Shown piece by piece: positions 13,937 through 20,194 of a DNA stretch of 28,304 nucleotides; position 1 is the first letter of the stretch; the number at the start of each line of letters is the position of its first letter. A program made the translations under genes and the position numbers. The notes beneath the pieces were generated by a model, which was not told where the DNA came from, made no database searches, and saw nothing but the letters and a program-made list of their open reading frames with translations. The DNA comes from a virus, in IMG/VR virus record IMGVR_UViG_3300045454_000022, positions 1-28,304 of that record; one strand, 5' to 3'.

Positions 13937-14009
13937 GGGCTGGGAGGTGGGCAAGACCTCCCAGCCCTTGGGGGACCTGTCGGGAGCGTGGGGGGAGTCT
14001 CCCGACAGG
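13937..14009. other. Two perfect hairpins in the only large gap of the replication operon
   Basis: GGGCTGGGAGGT (13937-13948) pairs perfectly with ACCTCCCAGCCC (13956-13967) around 7 nt. CCTGTCGGGAG (13976-13986) pairs perfectly with CTCCCGACAGG (13999-14009) around 12 nt. On the minus strand the second lies 3 nt after the stop of the 77-aa gene and the first ends 37 nt before the RusA start. No U-tract follows either stem. They could slow transcription, be an RNase target or shield mRNA ends, changing expression of RusA and everything after it. Confidence 0.65.
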
Positions 14010-14012
14010 GGC

Positions 14013-14246
14013 TCAGGACCGGTTGTCGTTGATCCGATCGATGTCGAATGCGAAGCGCCAACGGATGGACTCCCTGGCTTGGTCTCGCACCGCCTCATGA
14101 AGCGGCAGGCTTGGGTCGAGCAGCACCAGAAAGTCGCGTTGCGTCGCGAGCGCCAGGCCATTCGCCAGAACCTGCGCGATGAGGTCGACGTAGGGCTCGT
14201 ATTCCGTTAGCGGCTTTCCGGTAACGGCGGTCACATCGGCGCTCAT
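14013..14246 (-). CDS. Hypothetical protein, 77 aa
   Basis: The start at 14244-14246 shares ATGA with the stop of the gene before. The protein is helical with short charged tails: MSADVTAVTGKPLTEYEPYV, then DLIAQVLANGLALATQRDFL and IRWRFAFDIDRINDNRS. No known domain is recognised. It ends just before the double hairpin, so it is the last gene of the upstream part of the operon. Confidence 0.6.
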   Translation of the reverse strand: MSADVTAVTGKPLTEYEPYVDLIAQVLANGLALATQRDFLVLLDPSLPLHEAVRDQARESIRWRFAFDIDRINDNRS

Positions 14247-14479
14247 CGGCTGACCCGCTTGTAGCGTTCCCGCAGCGTCGACTCCGACACCCGAGACACG
14301 TTTCCGACCGCGTCAGGGTTACGGGGGTGAGCCTCGGTCTTCACGTACCAGTGCTTCTCGGAGTCGATCGCGGCGAGGCGGATCACCTCGACCACGCGGC
14401 CCTCGTCTCGCTTGTCGAGCGTCTCAAAGCGGTCACCGACCTCGATCGGGCGTTCATCGGACATGGCTTTTCCCTTCAT
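14243..14479 (-). CDS. Small beta-rich protein (DUF6354-like?), 78 aa
   Basis: Two starts are possible. ATG at 14477-14479 shares ATGA with the upstream stop. ATG at 14462-14464 (MSDERPIEVGDRFETLD) has AAGGGA 6 nt upstream and would give 73 aa. The body (VGDRFETLDKRDEGRVVEVI, then VSRVSESTLRERYKRVSR) looks like a small SH3-like beta barrel, similar in pattern to the actinobacterial DUF6354 group; that match is from memory and is tentative. The function is unknown. Confidence 0.6.
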   Translation of the reverse strand: MKGKAMSDERPIEVGDRFETLDKRDEGRVVEVIRLAAIDSEKHWYVKTEAHPRNPDAVGNVSRVSESTLRERYKRVSR

Positions 14480-14844
14480 TGGTCAGTGCCGTGGTCGGCG
14501 TACAGTTGACGTTCCGCTCGCTCAGTCGCGACCTCAGATCGCAGGGCATCCGCAACAGCGGCACACCACCGCAGGCGAGCCTTCTTGGCTTCTACGAGGG
14601 ACTCGGCACCTCGGAACTCCTTGTGGAGTCGGTGCGCCTCTGCGTCACCGTCGGCGACCCTTTCCGCCGCGGCCTGCGCGAGCCTGGCGTCTTTGCTTTT
14701 CGCGGTCTCCATCACCACGGCGCGGCGATATTCGAGGTCTGCCTTCCGTTCGCCGCACGCGGAGAGGGCGGACTCGAACTCGCGGATCTCTTTGTCCCAG
14801 CGGATGAGGTGCTGGTTCAGGCGGGCCTGGGTGGGGAGACTCAT
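14476..14844 (-). CDS. Coiled-coil protein next to Rad52-like gene, 122 aa
   Basis: Nearly the whole sequence is predicted helix with heptad-like spacing and many Ala, Arg and Glu residues: LIRWDKEIREFESALSACGE, AKSKDARLAQAAAERVADGD and WCAAVADALRSEVATERAER. It overlaps the Rad52-like gene by ATGA. Coiled-coil partners beside phage annealing proteins are common (for example Gam-like or recombination accessory proteins), but I see no diagnostic motif. The role is inferred only from position. Confidence 0.6.
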   Translation of the reverse strand: MSLPTQARLNQHLIRWDKEIREFESALSACGERKADLEYRRAVVMETAKSKDARLAQAAAERVADGDAEAHRLHKEFRGAESLVEAKKARLRWCAAVADALRSEVATERAERQLYADHGTDQ

Positions 14845-15626
14845 GACGCGCCCGGTTCCGCTACGGCCCAGGCGTCGACGGTCGACGCGGGTAATGTGGC
14901 GCGGCGCTTCTGCAGCGCGTCACGGACGGCCGGCACACCGCGCACCGATCGCCATGTGTCGTGCTCGATCGTGTCCAGCTGCTCCACAGTGGTTGCTGCA
15001 TTCACTGCAGCGACGGCCGCGGTGATCTGCTGTTGCGACCGCGTGGTCTTGTCGGCGCCCGCGAGGTCCGGGTCTACCTCGTCGTTCCCCAGCGCAAGCT
15101 GCTGCGGCACCTGATCCTGAATGTCCCCGCGGGCTGTTCCGCCGACGAGAGTGTTGATCACGAGCGGCGCCAACTGGCCCTTGTTGTACAGGCTCAGACC
15201 AAACTGGTCGCCAAGGGCGATCGCGGCCCGCTTGATGGAGAGGCTTATTGCGGACTTGTAGGCGAGGTCGTGTCCGTCGCCGCGTGACTGGTTCTGTGCG
15301 GTCGCGGTGGATCCGTTCTCGTAGGTGGCGACGTGCTCACCTTCGGGGTTGCGGACGGTGATGCGCACCATCGCGCGGTAGCAGACGTCCCACTTCGGGA
15401 GCAGCGCACCTGTCTTGGCGTCGCTTCGTTGATCCTCGAAGACCAGAGAGGCGCCGAGGACCTCGATGTCGAAGTTCCCAAACCCGAACATGCGGATCAG
15501 GTGCGCGGTGATGTCCTGCTGGGAGACGTGCGAGTGTCCCTGCACTGACAGGACCCGGTTCGGCTTGATCGGGTTGAGCAGGGTCTTCACCTGCTCGGGT
15601 GTGAACGCGCCTCTTCTGTCGCTCAT
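14841..15626 (-). CDS. Rad52-like single-strand annealing protein
   Basis: The protein (261 aa from this start) begins MSDRRGAFTPEQVKTLLNPI and continues with KPNRVLSVQGHSHVSQQDIT and HLIRMFGFGNFDIEVLGASL, the hallmark N-terminal region of the phage Rad52/22 family. Later segments GDGHDLAYKSAISLSIKRAA and LGDQFGLSLYN complete the ring-forming DNA-binding fold. The C-terminal 90 residues are a variable, probably SSB-interacting tail. It would anneal complementary strands during phage recombination. ATG at 15624-15626 has AAAGGA upstream and overlaps the preceding stop as TGATG; a start 13 codons earlier is unlikely. Confidence 0.88.
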   Translation of the reverse strand: MSDRRGAFTPEQVKTLLNPIKPNRVLSVQGHSHVSQQDITAHLIRMFGFGNFDIEVLGASLVFEDQRSDAKTGALLPKWDVCYRAMVRITVRNPEGEHVATYENGSTATAQNQSRGDGHDLAYKSAISLSIKRAAIALGDQFGLSLYNKGQLAPLVINTLVGGTARGDIQDQVPQQLALGNDEVDPDLAGADKTTRSQQQITAAVAAVNAATTVEQLDTIEHDTWRSVRGVPAVRDALQKRRATLPASTVDAWAVAEPGAS

Positions 15627-15961
15627 CAGAGGTCCTTTCCAAAGTCGTATGCGCACTGCGGGCACAGCCCCTCAGCGCCGATAGGTGTCAGGCCGTGGTT
15701 CGGGCAGTCCGCCAGGATCTTTGGGTCGTCACGGAACAGCGGGTAGAAGACGGACTCCTCGCCCTTCCGGAGCTCGTGGAGCGCTTCCTCCTCGGACAGG
15801 TCATCCCACGTGAGGAGTGTGTCCCGGTACCAGCGGACGGCGGCCTGCCACACCTTCCACGGGTACTGCCCTGTCCCGAGCCCGCGCCCGGGGCCCTTCC
15901 ACCACTTCTCGAAGTGGTGACGGAGTGTGAGGTGGCGGAGTCTCCACGCGGTGTCGTTCAC
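15626..15961 (-). CDS. Zinc-ribbon protein of unknown role, 111 aa
   Basis: GTG at 15959-15961 shares GTGA with the stop of the exonuclease gene, so it is chosen over an earlier start at 16027. The protein opens VNDTAWRLRHLTLRHHFEKW, has a tryptophan-rich middle (WKVWQAAVRWYRDTLLTWDD) and an acidic helix, and ends with a zinc-binding motif ADCPNHGLTPIGAEGLCPQC. It sits between exonuclease and Rad52-like genes, suggesting a DNA metabolism role. The family is not recognised. Confidence 0.65.
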   Translation of the reverse strand: MNDTAWRLRHLTLRHHFEKWWKGPGRGLGTGQYPWKVWQAAVRWYRDTLLTWDDLSEEEALHELRKGEESVFYPLFRDDPKILADCPNHGLTPIGAEGLCPQCAYDFGKDL

Positions 15962-16503
15962 GTCGCCGCCCCCGCGAGCGCAGAGCGCAGAATCCTCGCC
16001 TGTTCGATGGACTCGATCACGTCCCACATGGCGCGGTGCGGGCAGGGGTTGCCCGCCTTGGCATAAGAGACGTTGGCTGTGTCAAGGAACAGCTTCATCG
16101 ACGACAGATCCAGCAGGCGGTGATGGAAGGTGCGCTCGATCATCGACCGGAGTCCCTTTGATCGGAGGAAGTCGCGGTCGAAGGAGACGCTGAACCCGGC
16201 CATATGTGGCTTGCCCGGGACTTGCGCGGCATCCGCGAGCAACGCTTCCGACACCTCGTCAAGGTTTGAGAGCCGGTCCTGGTACAGGTCCGCCAGCAAC
16301 CCTGACTGGGAGTGCATGTGATAGACGACCTGGTTATCGCGGACCCGCTCAGCGAACCGCGACCAGTCAGGCTCGATTAGGAACTGATGTGACGTGATTC
16401 TGTTGAATTCGGCGTCGGTGAACACCCACGCGATCTCGAGGATCTCGTCTCTGTCGGGGTCGAGTCCCGTCGTTTCGATGTCGAGGAAGCAGAACGCGCT
16501 CAT
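15958..16503 (-). CDS. DnaQ-like 3'-5' exonuclease (DEDDh; oligoribonuclease-like)
   Basis: The 181-aa product starts MSAFCFLDIETTGLDPDRDE, giving motif I D8 and E10. HMAGFSVSFDRDFLRSKGLR holds the motif II aspartate, and CPHRAMWDVIESIEQAR holds the motif III His and Asp (His, then Asp five residues on). This order is that of DEDDh exonucleases, close in style to oligoribonuclease (NrnA-independent type). The likely job is trimming 3' DNA or RNA ends beside the Rad52-like protein. ATG at 16501-16503 shares ATGA with the upstream gene and is preferred to a start six codons earlier. Confidence 0.85.
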   Translation of the reverse strand: MSAFCFLDIETTGLDPDRDEILEIAWVFTDAEFNRITSHQFLIEPDWSRFAERVRDNQVVYHMHSQSGLLADLYQDRLSNLDEVSEALLADAAQVPGKPHMAGFSVSFDRDFLRSKGLRSMIERTFHHRLLDLSSMKLFLDTANVSYAKAGNPCPHRAMWDVIESIEQARILRSALAGAAT

Positions 16504-16664
16504 CGGGTCACCCGCTTCCACACGTCCCGCACACTCATCCCCGCCGCGTACAGAACGGCTCCGAGCCCGGTCCCACCGATGAGGACGAACGCGGTGTAGA
16601 GGGTGTGGTGGGCGGGGGTGGCGGCGCCGTTCTCGATCAGGGCGGCGAGATCGAACGGGCTCAC
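16500..16664 (-). CDS. Small membrane protein, 54 aa
   Basis: GTG at 16662-16664 shares GTGA with the stop of the preceding gene; the ATG nine codons earlier is inside that gene. The protein has one clear hydrophobic segment (YTAFVLIGGTGLGAVLYAAG, about residues 22-41) with a basic tail (SVRDVWKRVTR), predicting a single-pass membrane protein with its C terminus in the cytoplasm. It is one of three small membrane proteins in this stretch. Unlike holins it is among early genes, so a superinfection-exclusion or membrane-docking role is more likely. Confidence 0.6.
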   Translation of the reverse strand: MSPFDLAALIENGAATPAHHTLYTAFVLIGGTGLGAVLYAAGMSVRDVWKRVTR

Positions 16665-16843
16665 TTGATCACCGTCCCGGCGTGTGTCCATCGCATACCG
16701 CAGATGCAGCGATGCAGGCTGGGGTGCCGGTCATGTTCTCGGCACTTGTGGGCGTTTCCGACCCCATGCGGTGTCGACTTACAACGCTCGGAGACCAACG
16801 GCACGGCGGTCCCGTCTGAGTACGTAGCCTTTCCCCAACTCAT
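16661..16843 (-). CDS. Small zinc-finger-like protein, 60 aa
   Basis: ATG at 16841-16843 shares ATGA with the upstream stop; the longer frame from 16969 is a shadow. The protein has SERCKSTPHGVGNAHKCREH and then HRCICGMRWTHAG, so C-x(11)-C-x(2)-H and C-x-C clusters compatible with one zinc ion. It lies between two membrane protein genes. The function is unknown. Confidence 0.6.
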   Translation of the reverse strand: MSWGKATYSDGTAVPLVSERCKSTPHGVGNAHKCREHDRHPSLHRCICGMRWTHAGTVIK

Positions 16844-17022
16844 GACGCCCACCGCCCCAGGGCGACGGCGACCAACGGCGCGACCACGCAGAACCCGATC
16901 GCCATGAACATGACCACACCCGCACCGACCGGGATCACCAGGTCCTGGTACTTCGCGCGGCGGATCCACTGCTGCAGCGGCGACTCACCCTTGCGAGGAA
17001 TCAGCGAGAGGACGAACCTCAT
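16840..17022 (-). CDS. Small membrane protein, 60 aa
   Basis: The start at 17020-17022 has GAGGAGG upstream and an ATGA overlap. The N-terminal half is basic and soluble (RFVLSLIPRKGESPLQQWIR), and the C-terminal half is one long hydrophobic stretch (GAGVVMFMAIGFCVVAPLVA) ending VALGRWAS. It probably anchors a small cytoplasmic head to the membrane. The role is unknown; it could take part in exclusion of other phages or in membrane localisation of replication. Confidence 0.65.
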   Translation of the reverse strand: MRFVLSLIPRKGESPLQQWIRRAKYQDLVIPVGAGVVMFMAIGFCVVAPLVAVALGRWAS

Positions 17023-17198
17023 GAGGCCACCTCCTCAAGGTGGCCGCGCAACGAGATGAGCGCGTACGAGATGACCAGCGAGGCGAGGAAACCGAGGACC
17101 GGCACCCACCCTGGGAACACGAACATCACGAAGAAGAAGACGAGCGCGGTGAATACGGATGCGACCTCGAACGGCCACAGGAAGTGAAGGACGGTCAT
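17019..17198 (-). CDS. Small two-helix membrane protein, 59 aa
   Basis: ATG at 17196-17198 shares ATGA with the stop of the upstream gene; the ORF extension to 17402 is a shadow. Two hydrophobic segments are clear: about 8-28 (WPFEVASVFTALVFFFVMFV) and about 32-51 (VPVLGFLASLVISYALISL), joined by a short FPGW turn. The charged end is RGHLEEVAS. Two transmembrane helices in 59 residues would also suit a holin, but the gene is in the early operon with no lysin beside it, so that is not claimed. Confidence 0.65.
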   Translation of the reverse strand: MTVLHFLWPFEVASVFTALVFFFVMFVFPGWVPVLGFLASLVISYALISLRGHLEEVAS

Positions 17199-17701
17199 GC
17201 GACACCGGCCTCGGATGCCAGGTCCGCGGGCGGGAACCCACCGGCCTCGAACGCGGCGCCGAACGTGCGGTGCTGGAACACGACCTCGCGGATGCGGAGG
17301 TAGGCCCGGTTGAAGTCCTCGTAGGAGGCGGCGACCTTGCGGAAGTTCTGGAACCGGAGTTCGTTCATCTGAGCCATGTCGTCCGCGGTGACATCGGCCC
17401 ATGCCTTGCGGAGCCCCCCGCCGAGAGTCACGACGACATCAAGGTCGGCGTTCGTGAGGGGGACCGCGCCGTATGCGGCGCGCTGGATGATCTGATCCGC
17501 GGAACGCCCGTCCGCCTCGTCGGCTCGGCGCAGTTCGGCGCGGATCGCGCGTTCCACATCGACCACGAACCGTCCGGCGTTGTACTCGGCCATGAGCGTC
17601 GCTGTAGCGGACTCCACAGCTTCGGCCCGGTTCACCCCGGAAGTGCCGTACGACGCGACGGCCTCTCTGTAGACGCGGGTGATAGTGTCATTTCTGGACA
17701 T
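17195..17701 (-). CDS. Hypothetical protein downstream of ParB-like gene, 168 aa
   Basis: The protein is soluble and mostly helical: NDTITRVYREAVASYGTSGV, ATATLMAEYNAGRFVVDVER, ADQIIQRAAYGAVPLTNADL and QNFRKVAASYEDFNRAYLRI. Its start at 17699-17701 overlaps the ParB-like gene by 14 nt, so the two are probably co-translated. The segment GAVPLTNADLDVVVTLGGG suggests a small beta unit in the middle. No family is recognised, but the long overlap implies a functional link with the ParB-like protein. Confidence 0.65.
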   Translation of the reverse strand: MSRNDTITRVYREAVASYGTSGVNRAEAVESATATLMAEYNAGRFVVDVERAIRAELRRADEADGRSADQIIQRAAYGAVPLTNADLDVVVTLGGGLRKAWADVTADDMAQMNELRFQNFRKVAASYEDFNRAYLRIREVVFQHRTFGAAFEAGGFPPADLASEAGVA

Positions 17702-18551
17702 GTAGTGCCTCCATCTCGGTTGCGGTATCGATGAGTCCCTGAGCTATGTGGCGTAGCTGTGAGGGGACGAACAGGTCAGACTGAGACGGGGGCACTTCCT
17801 TTTGCCCGAGGGGCCACCAGTCGGTGAGGACCCCTTCCCGCCAGTTCGGATAGGTGAAGCCGAGAAGCGTCTCCAGCGCGCGACCGATCGCCTGCGATGT
17901 GGCGACCGCGTTCTGCTGGTTCGCGGCGTCACCGGAGAGGACGGGCTTCGGTGCCCGCGGCTTAACGGAGTACTTCTTCCCGTCGCCGCCGGTGACGACA
18001 CGGGTCTTCTCGGTGACGGTGTGCTCGGTGACGGTCGGTTCCGTGATATCACCCGTTGTCAGATTCACGGTGGCGGGGTCGAGTCCCGAATGCTCAGACC
18101 CCGCCACCTCCTCGACGGGAGGCTCGGCCGAAGCCGGGTGGAGGTCCTCAACCGGAGGTTCAGGCAGGTGGTGCAATGCACCACGTTCGCGGATGCGCCC
18201 GACCGTTGTGTGGGCGACGCCGGTGCGCTTGGCGTGTTCGCGGTCGGAAAGGTCCGGGTCGGCCTTCACGCTTTCCTCTACCAGGCGGCGCTTCTGCTCA
18301 CGGGTGAGGTGGCGGCGGTCGATGTTCAGGGTGAGCGCGAGCGTGCGCTTCTGCGCGTCGCTGAGACCCGTCTTCGTGCGCTTCGGGTAGTCGATCCCGA
18401 GACGGTCGGCGATCTCCTTGCGGTGGTGCCCGTCAATGACGGACCCGTTCTCGTCGAGGATGATCGGCACCTGGATGCCGTGCTCGGTGATCGACGATTC
18501 GAGCTTCTGGTAGTCCTCGTCGGAGAGACGGGGAAGGAACTGGTACAGCAT
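17688..18551 (-). CDS. ParB-like nuclease/DNA-binding protein
   Basis: The 287-aa protein starts with a ParB/Srx-type domain: RLSDEDYQKLESSITEHGIQ, VPIILDENGSVIDGHHRKEI, then ADRLGIDYP. The GHHR motif corresponds to the CTP-binding GxxR of ParB. A HTH follows (SDREHAKRTGVAHTTVGRIR, about 103-122). The middle is acidic and proline-rich, and a C-terminal helical region ends MEALHVQK. Phage ParB-like proteins may be regulators or nucleases rather than partition proteins, and no ParA is seen here. ATG overlaps the HTH gene stop as TGATG. This is the second gene of the long operon. Confidence 0.8.
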   Translation of the reverse strand: MLYQFLPRLSDEDYQKLESSITEHGIQVPIILDENGSVIDGHHRKEIADRLGIDYPKRTKTGLSDAQKRTLALTLNIDRRHLTREQKRRLVEESVKADPDLSDREHAKRTGVAHTTVGRIRERGALHHLPEPPVEDLHPASAEPPVEEVAGSEHSGLDPATVNLTTGDITEPTVTEHTVTEKTRVVTGGDGKKYSVKPRAPKPVLSGDAANQQNAVATSQAIGRALETLLGFTYPNWREGVLTDWWPLGQKEVPPSQSDLFVPSQLRHIAQGLIDTATEMEALHVQK

Positions 18552-18742
18552 CAGGCTGCGGGGGTGGATCGTGCCGCTTCGAGGGCTCTGACCGTTTCTT
18601 CGGTGAAGACGAACGCGCCTCTGGTGCCTGGCATCTGCTGGGCGGGGTACTCGCCGGACTTAGCCTTGCGGTGGATCGTGCGGACGCTTTCACCGAGTCT
18701 GTCGGCCACTTCCCTCGTGGACACAAGTCGATTTTCAGTCAT
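18551..18742 (-). CDS. Excisionase/Cro-like MerR-type HTH protein, 63 aa
   Basis: The protein reads MTENRLVSTREVADRLGESV, then RTIHRKAKSGEYPAQQMPGT and FVFTEETVRALEAAR. This is a winged helix of the MerR/excisionase type (V-x-x-R-E-V-A-D-R-L, then a wing with AQQMPGTRG). It faces the repressor, so it could be an excisionase or a Cro-like switch protein that opens the lytic operon. ATG at 18740-18742 has no Shine-Dalgarno but lies 6 nt after AAGACT, predicting a leaderless mRNA. The longer frame up to 18853 crosses the promoter and is rejected. Confidence 0.75.
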   Translation of the reverse strand: MTENRLVSTREVADRLGESVRTIHRKAKSGEYPAQQMPGTRGAFVFTEETVRALEAARSTPAA

Positions 18743-18831
18743 ATGAGCAGTCTTGCACGGGTGACGAAAGAGCGCAAGTGACCACCCTCGGTCCATTGCC
18801 GGGTCTCCGACCCGTGACGTATCATCGTCAT
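18743..18831. promoter_or_regulatory. Divergent lysis-lysogeny switch region
   Basis: Plus side: -35 TTGCCG (18796-18801), 18-nt spacer, -10 TATCAT (18820-18825), 6 nt, repressor ATG at 18832. Minus side: -35 TTGCGC (plus-strand 18772-18777), 17-nt spacer, -10 AAGACT (18749-18754), 6 nt, ATG of the HTH gene. Between the plus -35 and -10 lies a perfect palindrome CGGGTC-TCC-GACCCG (18800-18814), overlapping the last bases of the -35 and well placed for autoregulation by the repressor. Both genes should have leaderless messages. Confidence 0.65.
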
Positions 18832-19167
18832 ATGGCGAATCAGGCAGAGGCACAGCCTCAATTTCAGGAACAGCCCTTTCACACCGGCGACCGCATGCGG
18901 AAGGCCCGAGAACGCACTGGCATGGACATTCAGACGTTCGCGGAGAAGGTCGGCATCAACCGCGGCACGCTCGCGAAGTACGAGACCACTGGGGCGGCGA
19001 AGCGCACCGCGCTTATCGCGGTGTCGATGGCGACCGGCGCGCGCCTCGAATGGCTCCAGACGGGCGAGCTCCCCTGGCTAAGAGACGACGCCGACCGTCG
19101 CGTTAACGATCTGAAACCGAACGATCACGGGACGATAACGGACATCTTCACCCGCCAGTCGCTCTGA
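18832..19167 (+). CDS. Immunity repressor (XRE-type HTH)
   Basis: The 111-aa protein has a flexible Gln-rich N terminus followed by a clear XRE helix-turn-helix: RMRKARERTGMDIQTFAEKV, then GINRGTLAKYETTGAAKR. Later residues (ARLEWLQTGELPWLRDD) are typical of phage repressor/HTH proteins of this size. There is no peptidase domain, so it is not a LexA/CI self-cleaving type. ATG at 18832 is chosen because it is 6 nt after the -10 box; an in-frame ATG at 18778 lies upstream of the promoter. Integrase follows 84 nt downstream, likely in the same transcript. Confidence 0.8.
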   Translation: MANQAEAQPQFQEQPFHTGDRMRKARERTGMDIQTFAEKVGINRGTLAKYETTGAAKRTALIAVSMATGARLEWLQTGELPWLRDDADRRVNDLKPNDHGTITDIFTRQSL

Positions 19168-19211
19168 CCTAGCCATGCCATGACCGCCATATCAAGGACT
19201 AGAACGAACCT

Positions 19212-19251
19212 GATCCCCCTCCCTATGGTCAACGCCACAAGGAGGGGGATC
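19212..19251 (+). promoter_or_regulatory. RNA hairpin sequestering the integrase ribosome binding site
   Basis: GATCCCCCTCC (19212-19222) is the exact reverse complement of GGAGGGGGATC (19241-19251), with an 18-nt loop. The right arm contains the Shine-Dalgarno AGGAGG core and runs up to the base before the integrase ATG (19252). Folding should block initiation. An in-frame ATG at 19225 lies in the loop and another at 19180 upstream; translation from either would melt the stem. This is likely a control point for integrase synthesis. Confidence 0.65.
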
Positions 19252-20022
19252 ATGATTGACGCATACAAAATGTTCGTCGCGAACGAGACCCGGTCACAGT
19301 CGACCATCCGAATTCGCTACCACTACATCGACCGACTGACCGCCGACCTCGACGTGGAGGCGGCAACCGAAACGCAACTCGAGACATGGCTGAGATCGCA
19401 TGGGTGGGCGCCATCATCGGTGAACTGTGCCCTTGCGTCGATACGCCACTTCTACCGGTGGGCTGAGAGGTACGGCCACATACCCGACAACCCGACGAAG
19501 TGGCTTCGCCGCGTTCGGGTGCCGCGGAAGACCGGCAGGATAGCCTCCGACGACGCAATCCTGCACGGCATGGGGACTTGCTCCGCGTCCACGCGCGTGA
19601 TGATTCTCCTCGGCGCTGAGTGCGGGCTCAGACGGGCCGAGATTGCCGCCGTCCACCGGGACGACTTCGACGGCGACTGGCTCTACGTCATCGGGAAGGG
19701 CGGACACCAGCGGAGCGTGCACGTATCCCCCGAACTGATCGAACTTCTTCCCTACCTCCCGGCTGAGGGTTGGCTGTTCCCCAGCGGAGACGGCCACCTA
19801 TCCGGGGACGCCGTGTACCAGCGCATCCGCCGCGCGCTCGGAGTCAACCCGCACGCGCTCAGACACCGCGCCGGCACCGTCGTCTACGAGAAGACCGGCA
19901 ACAACATCCGCGTGGCGCAGGAGTTCCTCGGCCACCAGCGCCCCGAGACAACAGCCCGGTACGTGCATGTGACGCGCGGAGACCTGGCCCGCGCTTCCCG
20001 CGCGGCACGTCTCGCCGCCTGA
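19252..20022 (+). CDS. int: Tyrosine integrase
   Basis: The 256-aa protein has a SAM-like N-terminal DNA-binding domain (about 1-85, with APSSVNCALASIRHFYRWAE) and a catalytic domain with the tyrosine-recombinase residues R127 (ECGLRRAEIAAV), K149 (GKGGHQRS), H201 and R204 (HALRHRAGTV), H228 (FLGHQRPETT) and nucleophile Y237 (ARYVHV). It lacks the long arm-binding domain, like other short actinophage integrases. It ends AARLAA; a terminal LAA resembles the ssrA degradation tag. ATG at 19252 has AAGGAGG upstream, hidden in a hairpin. It inserts phage DNA into the host chromosome; attP was not recognised. Confidence 0.92.
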   Translation: MIDAYKMFVANETRSQSTIRIRYHYIDRLTADLDVEAATETQLETWLRSHGWAPSSVNCALASIRHFYRWAERYGHIPDNPTKWLRRVRVPRKTGRIASDDAILHGMGTCSASTRVMILLGAECGLRRAEIAAVHRDDFDGDWLYVIGKGGHQRSVHVSPELIELLPYLPAEGWLFPSGDGHLSGDAVYQRIRRALGVNPHALRHRAGTVVYEKTGNNIRVAQEFLGHQRPETTARYVHVTRGDLARASRAARLAA

Positions 20023-20028
20023 ACGACG

Positions 20029-20073
20029 AAAGCCCCCCCCTTATCCGCATTCACAGCGGGAGGGGGGGCTTTT
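20029..20073 (+). terminator. Intrinsic terminator after integrase
   Basis: AAAGCCCCCCC (from 20029) pairs with GGGGGGGCTTT (20062-20072), giving an 11-bp stem with a loop of about 22 nt, then TTTT. It starts 7 nt after the integrase stop. It closes the repressor-integrase transcript and isolates the early plus genes, whose promoter lies about 35 nt further on. Confidence 0.85.
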
Positions 20074-20105
20074 GGTTGGGTCGATGCAGGGTTAGAAACC
20101 GGCAC

Positions 20106-20135
20106 TTGTCTAAGATTAGTCATGCGTGCTACATT
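20106..20135 (+). promoter_or_regulatory. Early rightward promoter
   Basis: TTGTCT (20106-20111) and TACATT (20130-20135) are separated by 18 nt, matching the actinobacterial sigma-A pattern. The segment between terminator and promoter, 20074-20105, has no other visible feature. This promoter would drive the small-gene cluster up to 23366. No clear operator palindrome like CGGGTC-N3-GACCCG is seen here. Confidence 0.55.
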
Positions 20136-20194
20136 GACTCTGTGCCGGAAAACCGTCACACCCACAGTCCATCCTTGGCCGGAAGGAACCAGCA

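Noticed and set aside
13977-14009. Classical intrinsic terminator inside the replication operon
   Set aside because: The stem is strong but is followed by C-rich, not T-rich, sequence on the minus strand, and downstream genes clearly belong to the same operon.
17019-17198. Holin
   Set aside because: Two membrane segments fit, but it lies in the early operon and no endolysin is nearby; the lysis genes are probably outside the window.
18832-20105. attP core (tRNA 3'-end-like sequence) in or near repressor/integrase
   Set aside because: I looked for a T-arm-like GGTTCGA stretch and found none; GGTTAGAAACCGGC near 20091 is too different to claim.
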